46,803 nt of DNA from Methylobacterium sp. GTDB taxonomy: Bacteria; Pseudomonadota; Alphaproteobacteria; Rhizobiales; Beijerinckiaceae. The notes beneath the pieces are model-generated. The model did not search any database. It saw only the letters and a program-made list of their open reading frames with translations, and had not been told where the DNA came from. This document shows positions 34,415-46,101 of this stretch, piece by piece. Every line of letters begins with the position of its first letter. Position 1 is the stretch's first letter. The stretch is taken from NCBI RefSeq assembly GCF_019750675.1, contig NZ_JAIEOF010000372.1, positions 1 to 46,803 on the forward strand. Reading direction: 5' to 3'. The position numbers were made by a program, and so were the translations under genes.

Positions 34415-36556
34415 ATGAACATTGGGGCAGCCTCGTGGATCCTCGCACCGCTCCTGTGTGGAACCGCGCTGGCGACGTCCGCCTGGGCGCAGCCGGCGCG
34501 GCTGCCCGACGGCACGGACGTGACGCTGGACCAGCTCAGCGTCGAGGGCGTGCGGGGCAACACGGTGGGCTACCTGACCCGCGCCACCCGCAGCGCGACG
34601 AAGACCGACACCCCGCTCCTCGACACCCCGCAATCGGTCACCGTCGTCAGTCAGGAGCAGATCCGGGACCAGAACTTCCAGAACCTCACCGACCAGCTGC
34701 GCTACGTGCCCGGGGTGATCCCGGCGCAAGGCGAGAGCAACCGTGACGAGGTCGTCATCCGCGGGCAGAAGACCAACGCGGATTTCTTCGTCAACGGCGT
34801 GCGGGACGACGTTCAGTATTTTCGCGATCTCTACAATATCGAGCGGATCGAGGTGCTGAAGGGTCCCGATTCCCTGGTCTTCGGACGCGGCGGCGGCGGC
34901 GGCGTCATCAACCGCGTCCTGAAGGAGGCGGACGGCCTGCGCGTGCGCCAGATCGTGGCCGGTGTGGGCCAGTTCAACCAGAAGCGCGTGGCGGTCGATG
35001 TCGGCGACCGCATCAGCGACAGCGTGTTCTTCCGCCTCAACGGCGTGTTCGAGGACAGCCAGACCTACCGCCAGTTCGGGGAGCTGCAGCGCTACGGCAT
35101 CAACCCGACGATGACGTTCCTGCTCGGACCGGCGACGACCCTGAAGCTCTCCTACGAGTACTTCCACGACGACCGCTTCCCCGATCGCGGCATCCCTTCG
35201 CAGAACGGCCGGCCCTACAACTACCGCAACAACATCCGCACCTTCTTCGGCAACCCGGACGTGAACACCACCCGGGTCGACGCCAACATCGCCACGGCGA
35301 CCCTCGACCACGTCTTCGAGTCCGGCGTGCAGATGCGCAACCAGCTGCGCTTTGCCGACTACAACCGCTTCTACGCCAACACCCTGCCGGGCGCGCCGGT
35401 CAACGCCGCCGGCACGCAGGTGCCGATCTCGGGCTACCGCAACGAGACTGACCGGACCAATTATTTCAGCCAGAACGACTTCACCTACAAGTTCCTCACC
35501 GGCGACGTGAAGCACACCCTGCTCGCCGGCTTCGAGCTCGGCTATCAGGAGGGTCTGGCCTTCCGGCAGACGGCGTTCTTCCAAACCGGCAACAGCCTTG
35601 TCACCAGCGTGGTGGTGAACCCGATGTCGCCGATCACCCGGGCCCCGGTCACCTTCCGCAACAACGGCACCACGGACGCCAATTTCCGCTACGATCTCGG
35701 TCTCGCCGCGGCCTATGCGCAGGACCAGATCGACCTGAACGAGTACGTCCAGATCGTCGGCGGCCTGCGCTACGACTACTTCGATTTCTCCTCGCGGGGC
35801 CGGGTCACGGGCCTGACCAACGAGCGCGTCGACAATCTCGTCTCGCCGCGCGCCGGCCTCGTGATCAAGCCGCTGGCCAACCTCGCCTTTTACGGCAGCT
35901 ACAGCGTGTCCTACCTGCCCTCCTCGGGCGACCAGATCGGCGTCTTCACGCCGGGCCTCGCCATCGCCAAGCCGGAGGGGTTCCAGAACCTGGAAGTGGG
36001 CGTGAAGTACGACGTCACCCCGACCTTCCAGGTCACCGGCGCCCTCTACAACCTCGACCGCACCAACCAGCGCCTTCCCGATCCCAACCGGGCGGGCTTC
36101 TTCCTCCTGTCGGGGCGGACCAACACGCAGGGCGCCGAGATCGGCGCCAACGGCTACCTCACCGACTGGTGGCAGATCGCCGGCGGCTACGCCTTCACGG
36201 ATGCGCGGATCGACAGCGCGGTGTCGGCCACCATCGTGAAGGGCAACACCGTCGGGCTGGTGCCGTTCAACAGCGTCTCGCTCTGGAACAAGTTCGACAT
36301 CACGCCGGAACTCGGCATCGGCATCGGGGTGATCCACCAGACCCACACCTTCGCCACCTCGGACGACACCGTGCGGCTGCCGGGCTACACCCGCGTCGAT
36401 CTCGGACTGTTCTATCAGGTCAGCGAGTCGGTTCGGGCGCAGGTCAACATCGAGAACCTGTTCGACCGGCGCTACATCTACACGGCCGACAACAACCAGA
36501 ACATCACGCCGGGCGCGCCGCGCACGATCCGGGCGCAGATCATCGCCAAGTTCTGA
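34415..36556 (+). CDS. TonB-dependent siderophore receptor
   Basis: A 713-residue outer-membrane receptor. A signal peptide ends at AWAQ (about residue 26). The plug domain has DTPQSVTVVSQEQIRDQNFQ, LRYVPGVIPAQGESNRDEVV and IERIEVLKGPDSLVFGRGGG, typical of FhuE/Fiu-type siderophore receptors. The 22-strand barrel ends with IENLFDRRYIY and a C-terminal FG-type strand with terminal Phe (IIAKF). No TonB-box match was verified. No siderophore biosynthesis or ABC uptake genes are adjacent, so the ligand, possibly a foreign siderophore, is unknown. The ATG at 34415 has a weak ribosome site. Confidence 0.94.
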   Translation: MNIGAASWILAPLLCGTALATSAWAQPARLPDGTDVTLDQLSVEGVRGNTVGYLTRATRSATKTDTPLLDTPQSVTVVSQEQIRDQNFQNLTDQLRYVPGVIPAQGESNRDEVVIRGQKTNADFFVNGVRDDVQYFRDLYNIERIEVLKGPDSLVFGRGGGGGVINRVLKEADGLRVRQIVAGVGQFNQKRVAVDVGDRISDSVFFRLNGVFEDSQTYRQFGELQRYGINPTMTFLLGPATTLKLSYEYFHDDRFPDRGIPSQNGRPYNYRNNIRTFFGNPDVNTTRVDANIATATLDHVFESGVQMRNQLRFADYNRFYANTLPGAPVNAAGTQVPISGYRNETDRTNYFSQNDFTYKFLTGDVKHTLLAGFELGYQEGLAFRQTAFFQTGNSLVTSVVVNPMSPITRAPVTFRNNGTTDANFRYDLGLAAAYAQDQIDLNEYVQIVGGLRYDYFDFSSRGRVTGLTNERVDNLVSPRAGLVIKPLANLAFYGSYSVSYLPSSGDQIGVFTPGLAIAKPEGFQNLEVGVKYDVTPTFQVTGALYNLDRTNQRLPDPNRAGFFLLSGRTNTQGAEIGANGYLTDWWQIAGGYAFTDARIDSAVSATIVKGNTVGLVPFNSVSLWNKFDITPELGIGIGVIHQTHTFATSDDTVRLPGYTRVDLGLFYQVSESVRAQVNIENLFDRRYIYTADNNQNITPGAPRTIRAQIIAKF

Positions 36557-36587
36557 CGGCGGGGGCGGGTGGCCCTATTCCACCGGG

Positions 36588-36607
36588 CGGGTGGACTATT
36601 CCACCCG
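36588..36607. terminator. Hairpin spanning the bpt stop codon
   Basis: CGGGTGGA (36588-36595), CTAT, TCCACCCG (36600-36607): a perfect 8-base stem whose loop contains the bpt TAG stop (36596-36598). It lies 31 bases after the receptor stop, so it could end both convergent transcripts; no T-run is present. A second, similar GGTGG/CCACC pairing precedes it at 36568-36584. Confidence 0.45.
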
Positions 36608-37342
36608 CTGCCAGCCCGGCCCCATCAGGCGTTCCTGGGGGGTGAAGCGGGCCTTGTAGTCCATCTTGCGCGAGCCCTCGACCCAGTAGCCGAGGTAGAG
36701 GTAGGGCAGGCCGAGATCGGCGGCGCGGCGGATGTGGTCGAGGATCATGTAGGTGCCGAGCGAGCGATGCGCCTCGGCCGGATCGTAGAACGAGTAGACC
36801 ATCGACAGGCCGTCGGCGAGGACGTCGGTCAGGCACAGGGCGACGATCGGCCCGGTGCCGCGCCCGTTGATCGCGGTGTCGGGGCCGCGCCGGCGATAGG
36901 TCACCAGGTGGGTGTCCACGTGGCTGTCCTCGATCATCATGGCGTAGTCGAGCACGGTCATGTCGACCATGCCGCCGTCGCCGTGGCGGGCATCGAGGTA
37001 GCGCCGGAACAGGGCGTATTGCTCGGAGGCCGGGCGGTTGGGCTCCGGGTTGCCGACGAGGTCGGCGTTGCGCTGGAGGATGCGGCGCTGGCTGCCGGAG
37101 GGCAGGAAATCGGCCACCACCACCCGCACCGAGATGCAGGCGCGACACGATTCGCAGGCCGGCCGGTAGGCGATGGTCTGCGAGCGGCGGAAGCCCCCCT
37201 GCGTCAGGATCTCGTTGAGGTCCCGCGCCCGGCGGCCGACGAGGTGGGTGAAGACCTTCCGCTCCTCCTGGCCCGGCAGGTAAGGGCACGGGGAGGGCGC
37301 CGTCAGGTAGAATTGCGGGGTGTCCCGGGAATGGCTCGTCAC
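36596..37342 (-). CDS. bpt: Aspartate/glutamate leucyltransferase (N-end rule, Bpt/ATE1-like)
   Basis: A 248-residue aminoacyl-tRNA-protein transferase that attaches Leu (or Arg) from tRNA to proteins with N-terminal acidic residues, marking them for Clp degradation. [20 protein letters not shown] (4-23) and [10 protein letters not shown] are the conserved start. The catalytic Cys-rich loop reads [14 protein letters not shown], and the acyltransferase core has [19 protein letters not shown]. The start is taken as GTG 37340-37342 (MTSHSRDT), because the family begins there; the ORF to 37426 is unconserved. The last codons before the stop are duplicated just downstream (36574-36584 and 36588-36605). 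Confidence 0.93.
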   Translation of the reverse strand: MTSHSRDTPQFYLTAPSPCPYLPGQEERKVFTHLVGRRARDLNEILTQGGFRRSQTIAYRPACESCRACISVRVVVADFLPSGSQRRILQRNADLVGNPEPNRPASEQYALFRRYLDARHGDGGMVDMTVLDYAMMIEDSHVDTHLVTYRRRGPDTAINGRGTGPIVALCLTDVLADGLSMVYSFYDPAEAHRSLGTYMILDHIRRAADLGLPYLYLGYWVEGSRKMDYKARFTPQERLMGPGWQRVE

Positions 37343-37513
37343 GCTCGTCTGTCGCCCGCCGCGCGGAGCGCGCGCTCCGCGCACCCCAAGACTTGAGTGT
37401 ATCCGCAACGCGGGCCGGCTCAACACCCTGTGAGGGTTCCGCGACGATTTCGTCGGAGACCGTCCTCCGCCGCATCCCCGCGCCGCTCCGGCCAGGCCCG
37501 GAGCGGTCCTATC

Positions 37514-37541
37514 TCAGCACGGACGCTTCAGCACGGACGCT
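37514..37541. repeat. 14-base tandem duplication abutting the RDD gene stop
   Basis: TCAGCACGGACGCT at 37514-37527 and 37528-37541, followed by a third TCAG that contains the RDD stop codon (37542-37544 on the minus strand). It is an exact duplication just past the RDD coding end. Confidence 0.85.
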
Positions 37542-38030
37542 TCAGGCGACGCGGACCACCGCGAGGCCGAGGAGCAGGTCGTGGCCGAGGCGGCGGTCGG
37601 CGCGCACGAGGCCGATGCCGACATCGAGCATCCAGAGCAGGAAGGCCGAGGCGACCGCCACGTAGAACAGCAGCGCGTGGATCGCGGCGGTGAGGTAGTC
37701 GACCCGGGCGCCGGTCTCGGGCGTGACGACGCGCAGGCCCATCATCCGCATGCCCCAGGTGCTCTGGCCGGACCCGCCCACCGTGATGGCGCTGTAGAGG
37801 ATGCCGCTCGCCGGCAGGATCGCGAACAGGGTCCAGCCGAGGCCGAAGGTCAGGACGCCGATCACCGTGATCGCCAGCATGAGGAAGGCCGTGAAGCCGA
37901 AGATGAACAGGATGTCGAGAAGGTAGGCGACGAAGCGCGCGCCGAGGCTGCCCCGGACGTAGGGCACGGGGAACTGGGGGGCGTAGCCGGTCTGGAAGCG
38001 ATCGGCGTAGGGGCTTTGCGTCTCGCGCAT
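37542..38030 (-). CDS. RDD family membrane protein
   Basis: A 162-residue inner-membrane protein with three or four hydrophobic segments. VRGSLGARFVAYLLDILFIF (25-44) is the RDD motif region, with R, D spaced as in the family. GQSTWGMRMMGLRVVTPETG (88-107) is the second family element, and DRRLGHDLLLGLAVVRV closes the protein. RDD proteins are poorly understood; some act as Na+/H+ antiporters or in glycerophospholipid transport. The start is ATG 38028-38030. It lies near bpt and a small lipoprotein on the same strand, with no clear operon. Confidence 0.88.
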   Translation of the reverse strand: MRETQSPYADRFQTGYAPQFPVPYVRGSLGARFVAYLLDILFIFGFTAFLMLAITVIGVLTFGLGWTLFAILPASGILYSAITVGGSGQSTWGMRMMGLRVVTPETGARVDYLTAAIHALLFYVAVASAFLLWMLDVGIGLVRADRRLGHDLLLGLAVVRVA

Positions 38031-38130
38031 GGGGCGCTCCTCGAATGACGCCGGCGGACGGGAGCGGCCGGCGTCTCCCGCGAGAGATGGGCGCGGCCCG
38101 CGCGACTCTCAAGATCGCCGCGCCGGCGCC

Positions 38131-40905
<2,775 letters not shown>

Positions 40906-40919
40906 TGGGAGCCTAAAAG

Positions 40920-41378
40920 GTGCGTGGATTGACCAAGCTGGGCGGCCCCCGCGAGGCGCGGGGCGCGGGCGGGAGCGACCGGATCGAGCGGAGCCCGCAG
41001 GCCCCGCAGACCGGCTGGGACGTGGTGCTGATCTGGTTCATGCGCCTCACCGCCCTGTTCTGGCTGGCCAAGGCCGTGGCCAGCTGGGCCAGCATCCTCG
41101 ACGTGCTGCCCGGGGCGCGGCCCTTCGAATCGGAGCCGATCGGGCGCCAGAGCGTCATCGTCTACTTCGCGGTGATCGACGCTATGGCGGCGGTGGGCTT
41201 GTGGCTCACCAGCGCCTGGGGCGGCGTGGTCTGGCTGCTCGCCGCCACCAGCGCGCTGACCCTCGCGGTATTGACCCCCCAACTTCTGCCGATGACGATA
41301 CCTTACCTGGCAGCACAAGCCGGAATTATTGCGTTGTATTTTATCTTGTCCTTCCTCGCGGCCCGGGAAAGCCGGTAA
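40920..41378 (+). CDS. DUF6163-like membrane protein
   Basis: A 152-residue protein with a 30-residue basic N-terminus and four hydrophobic segments. WDVVLIWFMRLTALFWLAKA (33-52) and QSVIVYFAVIDAMAAVGLWL (76-95) resemble the alphaproteobacterial DUF6163 family, from memory. The start is GTG 40920, 14 bases after the preceding stop, so it is probably co-transcribed with the CoA-hydrolase gene. Function unknown. The N-terminal 30 residues may not be translated if a later start is used. Confidence 0.72.
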   Translation: MRGLTKLGGPREARGAGGSDRIERSPQAPQTGWDVVLIWFMRLTALFWLAKAVASWASILDVLPGARPFESEPIGRQSVIVYFAVIDAMAAVGLWLTSAWGGVVWLLAATSALTLAVLTPQLLPMTIPYLAAQAGIIALYFILSFLAARESR

Positions 41379-41409
41379 ACGCGGCGTTACGTCGATCGCT
41401 TCATCTTGC

Positions 41410-41429
41410 ATTTACCGAGAGAGGTAAAT
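41410..41429. promoter_or_regulatory. Inverted repeat upstream of ldtR
   Basis: ATTTACC (41410-41416), GAGAGA, GGTAAAT (41423-41429): a perfect 7-base dyad with a 6-base centre, 111 bases before the chosen ldtR start. MarR-family regulators bind such dyads and often control themselves, so autoregulation is possible. Confidence 0.5.
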
Positions 41430-41540
41430 CGCAAATTCATCCTATCGCTTAAACCGTCTTTCATCTGCGACTCCTAGGTTGGCTTCATGAGCGGTGGCGA
41501 AGAACACCGGCCCGCAAAGCACAGAGACCTGACGAGGCCC

Positions 41541-42056
41541 ATGATGAAGTCCCAGGCTGCCAAGGTTAGCAAGACCGACAACGCTCCCGAGACCGCTCCG
41601 GCGCACGGCTCGTATCTCGAGGCCCTGCACCTCGTCGAGCGCCTGCACCGCCGCCTGCTCGACGTGATCAAGGACGAGTTCGAGCGCCGCGAGCGCGAGG
41701 ACGTCAACAGCGTCCAGGCCCTGCTGCTCTACAACATCGGCGACAAGGAGCTGACCGCGAGCGAGCTGCGCACCAAGGGCTACTACCTGGGCTCGAACGT
41801 CTCCTACAACGTGAAGAAGCTCGTCGAGGCCGGTTACCTGCACCATGCCCGCTCGAAGACGGATCGCCGCTCGGTGCGCATCAGCCTCACCGACAAGGGC
41901 CGCCAGGTCCACGACATCATCCAGAGCCTCTACGACAAGCACGCCCGCACCATCCAGCCGATCGGCGGCATCTCGGACGACGATTTCGGACGCCTCAACG
42001 TGGCCCTGAGCCGGCTGGAGCGCTTCTGGACCGACCAGATCCGCTACCGCCTCTGA
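41541..42056 (+). CDS. ldtR: MarR-family transcriptional regulator LdtR
   Basis: A 171-residue winged-helix regulator. NSVQALLLYNIGDKELTASE opens the DNA-binding core, TKGYYLGSNVSYNVKKLVEA is the recognition helix region, and SKTDRRSVRISLTDKG is the wing with the MarR D-R-R motif. The sequence closely follows the LdtR/MarR group known in Liberibacter and Sinorhizobium, where it affects cell-wall L,D-transpeptidase and stress genes; targets here are unknown. The start is uncertain between ATG 41487 and the ATG pair at 41541/41544; GACGAGG lies just upstream of the latter. It is followed by a strong terminator. Confidence 0.85.
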   Translation: MMKSQAAKVSKTDNAPETAPAHGSYLEALHLVERLHRRLLDVIKDEFERREREDVNSVQALLLYNIGDKELTASELRTKGYYLGSNVSYNVKKLVEAGYLHHARSKTDRRSVRISLTDKGRQVHDIIQSLYDKHARTIQPIGGISDDDFGRLNVALSRLERFWTDQIRYRL

Positions 42057-42090
42057 GTGGGGAGGCGCTCGAGTCCTGCCTGAGAAGCGC

Positions 42091-42110
42091 AAGCCCGGTT
42101 CGCCGGGCTT
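42091..42110 (+). terminator. Terminator after ldtR
   Basis: AAGCCCGG, TTCG tetraloop, CCGGGCTT (42091-42110), extendable by one C-G pair, then TTGTTCGCGTTC. It lies 34 bases after the stop; a stable stem with a moderately T-rich tail. It also faces the convergent PsiE gene. Confidence 0.7.
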
Positions 42111-42150
42111 GTTCGCGTTCGAGGGCCTCGAGGCGCGGGCGCGGCGCCGG

Positions 42151-42681
42151 TCAGGAGCCGGCGTGCTCGGCGGATTCCTCGCCGGCCGGCTTGCCGTCGT
42201 CGCGGGCGCGGTGGAGCATGAAGATCGCGAACACCATCGTGAGGATCAGGCCGGCGAGGACGCCGAGCTCGATCATCGAGGCCTGGAACAGCGCCTGCTT
42301 CTCCGGCGACCAGTCCTTGGCGTGGGTGATCTCCGACGATTGCAGGGTGATCACCAGGACGCGCCGGATCGAGGCGATGAGCCCGACGATGAGGAAGGGC
42401 TCGCAGGTCAGTTTGCCCGACCGCATCGAGACCCGCACCGTGTGCAGGATCTCGATGAGCATCAGCAGGAACAGCAGCCGGTCCACCACCTCCAGGATCT
42501 GGTCGGCCCCGCCGAGGTGGCGCAAGGCTTCCCAGGTTAGCGCTGAGGCGTCGATCAGCGCGACGAGGGCGGTCAGCGCGAGGAGGAACCCGAGCGCGGC
42601 GTAGATCGCGTGTTCGGTGTGGAGGAAAACGAAGCTCGCCGCGCGCGTGAGCCGGCCCTGATCATCGCGGTCGTCGGACAT
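42151..42681 (-). CDS. PsiE-like (phosphate-starvation-inducible) membrane protein
   Basis: A 176-residue membrane protein with four hydrophobic segments. HAIYAALGFLLALTALVALI (25-44) starts the PsiE domain, LLFLLMLIEILHTVRVSMRS and CEPFLIVGLIASIRRVLVIT follow, and the last segment is MIELGVLAGLILTMVFAIFM. This is the family pattern of E. coli PsiE, whose role is unknown beyond induction under phosphate limitation. No Pho box is apparent. The ATG is at 42679-42681, and the gene is convergent with ldtR. Confidence 0.85.
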   Translation of the reverse strand: MSDDRDDQGRLTRAASFVFLHTEHAIYAALGFLLALTALVALIDASALTWEALRHLGGADQILEVVDRLLFLLMLIEILHTVRVSMRSGKLTCEPFLIVGLIASIRRVLVITLQSSEITHAKDWSPEKQALFQASMIELGVLAGLILTMVFAIFMLHRARDDGKPAGEESAEHAGS

Positions 42682-42783
42682 GACGCGCTGCCCCCCTCTG
42701 ATTGACCCGATCAGACAGGATCGCAGGGCGGTCGTCCAGCGCAGCTTTTCCGGACCGGACCCGCCTGCGCGATCACGCCTGCG

Positions 42784-45060
42784 TCAGAGCAGGTCCTCCA
42801 CCCGGATCGGCAGCCTGCGGATGCGCCGGCCGGTGGCGTGGAAGACCGCGTTGGCGATGGCCGCGTTGACGCCGATGATGCCGAGCTCGCCCAGGCCCTT
42901 GAGACCGAGGGGGTTCACGGCCGCGTCCGGATCGGGGACGAACAGGGCTTCGATGCCGGGCACGTCGGCGGCGGTGGCGACGAGGTACTCGGCCAGATCC
43001 GCGTTGCGGTAATGCCCCCTGTCGAGGATCGTCTCCTCGAGGAGCGCCGAGCCGAGGCCCCAGACCATGCCGCCGGTGAGTTGGCTCCGGGCCGTCAGCG
43101 GGTTGAGCACCCGCCCGGCCGCGAAGGCGCCAAGGAGGCGCGGCACCCGGATCTCGCCCGTCTCCGCATGGACCATCACCCGGGCGAACTGCGCTCCGAA
43201 GGCCCAGGACACGGACTCGCCGCCGGTGGCCAGGGCCATCCGGCCCGATTCGATGGCCGCCAGGGCGTCCGGCTCCGCGCCCTCTGGGGTGAAGGCGGTC
43301 GTCGTCTCGACCTCCTGCGTACCGAGCCGCGCGAGGCAGCGGTCGAGGGGGGCGCGGCGCCCATCCGCGGCGACGAGGGACCCGTCCGCGAGGCGGCAGG
43401 TCGCCGGGTCGGCCCCCGAAAGCGGGCCGCCCTCGGCGACGGAGGCCCCGGCGAGGCGGCTCCGCAGGGTCTCGCAGGCCTGCGCCAGGGTGTGGATCAG
43501 GCTCGTGGTGGTGGCGGAGCCCCCCGAGAGGCCGGCCGCGGGGAGGTCGGTGTCGCCGAGCCGGACCGTGACCGATTCGGGGGCGATTCCGAGCCACTCG
43601 GCGGCGCCGAGGGCGAGCAGCGTCGTGATGCCGTTGCCGATCTCGTGGTGGGCGGTCTCGACGGTGGCGCGGCCCCCGGCCGCGAGCGCGACCCGCATGG
43701 TGGCCGGCGAGATCTTCACGGGCCGGGCCGAGGCGGCGCAGCCGAGGCCGATCCGCCAGGGGCCGTCCTGCATCCGCCCCGGCTCCGGGTCGCGCTCCGC
43801 CCAGCCGAAAGCCTCGGCGCCCGCCTCGAAGCAGGCCATCAGCGGACGCGAGGAGAACGGCCGGCCCGAGATCGGGTCGGTGGCGGTGTCGTTGCGGCGG
43901 CGCAGTTCGATGGGGTCGAGGCGCAGCGCGTGCGCCATCTCGTCCACCGCGCTCTCGAGGGCGAAGAGGTAGGGCACCTCGGGGGGCGCCCGCATCGGCC
44001 CCGGGGTATTGCGGTCGACCCGCACGGCGCGCTCGTCGGTGCGCACGGCCGGGCAGGCGTAGAGGCTCGCGGTGACGTCGGTGCCCTCCATGGCGAAGGG
44101 ATCGAAGCGCGAGGCGATCACCTCCGCTTCGTGCACCAGGGCGGTGAAGCGCCCATCGCGGGTCGCGCCGAGGCGGATGTCGTGCCGGCTCTCGGGCCGG
44201 TAGTTGGCGATGGTGAAGCCGTCGCGCCGGCTCGCCACCAGGGAGACGGGCCGGCCGAGGATGCGGGCCGCCAGCGCCACCGGCGCCGTGTACTGCGCCA
44301 GCGCCAGCTTGGCACCGAAATGGCCGCCGATCGGCCCGGACACCACGCGGATGTCGGCGGGGTCGAGGCCGAGCTGCGCCGCAAGCCCGTGCCGCACGGC
44401 GCCGATGTAGCGCGAGGGCTCGTGGACCGTGAGCCGGGGGCCGTCCCACGCGCAGGTTGTGGTGTAGAGCTCGATGGGGTTGTGGTGCTGGATCGGCGTG
44501 CGGTAGCGGCCTGAGACCGTCACCTTCGCCCGCGCCAGGGCCGCGTCGGCGTCGCCCCGGACGGGGTCGTGATGCTTCGGCTTGAGGTCGGCCAGCCGCA
44601 CCGTTTCGGCGCCGGACGCGTCGAATCCGTCCGCGAAGGAGGTAGGGGCGTAGCGCACGCCGACGCGGGCCGCCCCCGCCCGGGCCGCCTCTCGACTCTC
44701 GGCCACCACCAGGGCGACGACCTGGCCCGCATAGGCCACCGCGTCCGATCCGAGGGGCAGGTGCCCGCTATTGGCGTAGCCCCCCGCCATGAGATGCTTC
44801 ACAGGGCGGATCGCACCGGCGAACTCCCGGTGGGTGAAGATGCCGAGCACGCCCGGTACCGCCCGCGCGGCCTCCAGGCTGAACCCCGCGATGCGCCCGC
44901 GCGGGATCGTGCTGGTGACGAGGGCCGCATGCGCGAGACCGGGCAGGGGGACGTCCGAGGCGTAGCGAATCGCGCCCGTCACCTTCGCGGGCCCCTCCAC
45001 GCGCGGATGCGGCTGCCCGAGCCGGGTCGGGTGCGCGAGCGCGTCAGCCGGTATCGCCAT
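42784..45060 (-). CDS. Xanthine dehydrogenase-family molybdopterin-binding subunit (PaoC-like), orphan
   Basis: A 758-residue large subunit of the xanthine oxidase family. The first domain begins RVEGPAKVTGAIRYASDVPL (20-39) and the molybdenum-binding part has GPIGGHFGAKLALAQYTAPV, RRDGFTIANYRPES and GGSATTTSLIHTL. The catalytic base is Glu725 in LKGLGELGIIGVN. The order resembles PaoC/YagR aldehyde oxidoreductase. The [2Fe-2S] and FAD subunits, normally in the same operon, are not in the window, and both flanks are unrelated genes. It could borrow subunits encoded elsewhere. Substrate unknown. The start is ATG 45058-45060. Confidence 0.92.
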   Translation of the reverse strand: MAIPADALAHPTRLGQPHPRVEGPAKVTGAIRYASDVPLPGLAHAALVTSTIPRGRIAGFSLEAARAVPGVLGIFTHREFAGAIRPVKHLMAGGYANSGHLPLGSDAVAYAGQVVALVVAESREAARAGAARVGVRYAPTSFADGFDASGAETVRLADLKPKHHDPVRGDADAALARAKVTVSGRYRTPIQHHNPIELYTTTCAWDGPRLTVHEPSRYIGAVRHGLAAQLGLDPADIRVVSGPIGGHFGAKLALAQYTAPVALAARILGRPVSLVASRRDGFTIANYRPESRHDIRLGATRDGRFTALVHEAEVIASRFDPFAMEGTDVTASLYACPAVRTDERAVRVDRNTPGPMRAPPEVPYLFALESAVDEMAHALRLDPIELRRRNDTATDPISGRPFSSRPLMACFEAGAEAFGWAERDPEPGRMQDGPWRIGLGCAASARPVKISPATMRVALAAGGRATVETAHHEIGNGITTLLALGAAEWLGIAPESVTVRLGDTDLPAAGLSGGSATTTSLIHTLAQACETLRSRLAGASVAEGGPLSGADPATCRLADGSLVAADGRRAPLDRCLARLGTQEVETTTAFTPEGAEPDALAAIESGRMALATGGESVSWAFGAQFARVMVHAETGEIRVPRLLGAFAAGRVLNPLTARSQLTGGMVWGLGSALLEETILDRGHYRNADLAEYLVATAADVPGIEALFVPDPDAAVNPLGLKGLGELGIIGVNAAIANAVFHATGRRIRRLPIRVEDLL

Positions 45061-45147
45061 GGGGTGTCCCTCGTTCCTCGTGGAGACAACCGGCGATCGG
45101 ACGCGCCCGATCCGGGCGCGACGCAGGGTCGCTCGGTCTCGGGGCGC

Positions 45148-46077
45148 TCAGTCTCGAGCCGCTCGACGCAGGAACGGCAACAGGTGCTCCAGCACGGCGC
45201 CCGGGGCCTCTTCCTGCAGGAGGTGCCCGCAGGGCAGGGCCTGCCCCGTGACCGCGTCGGCCTTGGCGCGCCAGGTGGCGGTGACGTCGTAGAGGGCGCC
45301 GACGGTGCTGAGGCCGCCCCAGAGCGCGAGGAGCGGGGCCGTGACCCGGCGGCCGGCCGCCGCGTCGGCCCGGTCGTGGTCGAGGTCGATCCCGGCCGCC
45401 GCCCGGTAATCCTCGCAGATCGCGTGGATGCCGCCGGGGGCCCGGTAGCAGCGCAGGTATTCCTGCACCATCGCCTCGCTCGGCACGCCGCGCGTCCGGC
45501 TCTGCCCGGCGAGGTGGTGCCGGAGGTAGGCCTCCGGGTCGGCGCCGATCATGCGCTCGGGCAGGGGGGCGGGCTGGATCAGGAAGAACCACCAGAAGTA
45601 CCGGGTGGCGAAGGCGCGGTCCGTGGTCTCGTACATCGTCAGGGTCGGGGCGATGTCGAGGACGGCGAGGCGATCGACCGCTTCCGGGTGGTCGAGGGCC
45701 ATGCGGTGGGCGACCCGCCCGCCGCGATCGTGTCCGACCACGGCGAAGCGCGGGTGACCGCAGGCCCGCATCAGCGCCACCGCGTCGGCCGCCATGGCGC
45801 GCTTGGAATAGGGGGCGTGCGCGTCGTCCGAGACCGGCCGGTCCGAATCGCCGTAGCCGCGCAGGTCCGGCGCGAACACCGGATGCCCGGCCGCCGCCAG
45901 GGCGGGCGCCACCGCGTGCCAGGTGGCGTGCGTCTGCGGATGCCCGTGCAGGAGAAGCACCGGCAGGCCCGAACCGCCGGGCGAGCGGGCCACCCGCAGG
46001 GTCACGTCGCCGAGGCCGATATCGGCCAGGGTGAAGCCGGCCAGGAACGGGCTCGGCCCGCGCTCGGTGATCGTCAT
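45148..46077 (-). CDS. Alpha/beta hydrolase, haloacetate dehalogenase-like
   Basis: A 309-residue alpha/beta hydrolase closest to fluoroacetate dehalogenases. Nucleophile Asp117 lies in VVGHDRGGRVAHRMALDHP with carboxylate-binding Arg118 and Arg121; acid Asp141 is in LDIAPT; His285 in PCGHLLQEE completes the triad. Tyr224 matches the halide pocket. The His-Trp pair of the pocket reads Trp162-Trp163 here, so the conserved histidine is lost. An Asp rather than Ser nucleophile points to dehalogenase or epoxide-hydrolase chemistry. Substrate is uncertain. It lies 87 bases upstream of the molybdopterin gene on the same strand. The start is ATG 46075-46077. Confidence 0.88.
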   Translation of the reverse strand: MTITERGPSPFLAGFTLADIGLGDVTLRVARSPGGSGLPVLLLHGHPQTHATWHAVAPALAAAGHPVFAPDLRGYGDSDRPVSDDAHAPYSKRAMAADAVALMRACGHPRFAVVGHDRGGRVAHRMALDHPEAVDRLAVLDIAPTLTMYETTDRAFATRYFWWFFLIQPAPLPERMIGADPEAYLRHHLAGQSRTRGVPSEAMVQEYLRCYRAPGGIHAICEDYRAAAGIDLDHDRADAAAGRRVTAPLLALWGGLSTVGALYDVTATWRAKADAVTGQALPCGHLLQEEAPGAVLEHLLPFLRRAARD

Positions 46078-46101
46078 CGGGACGCGCCTTCGCGAGGAAT
46101 C

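Noticed and set aside
34334..36346. 670-codon minus-strand ORF over the TonB receptor
   Set aside because: Antisense shadow; the plus strand has a signal peptide, plug motifs and a terminal Phe.
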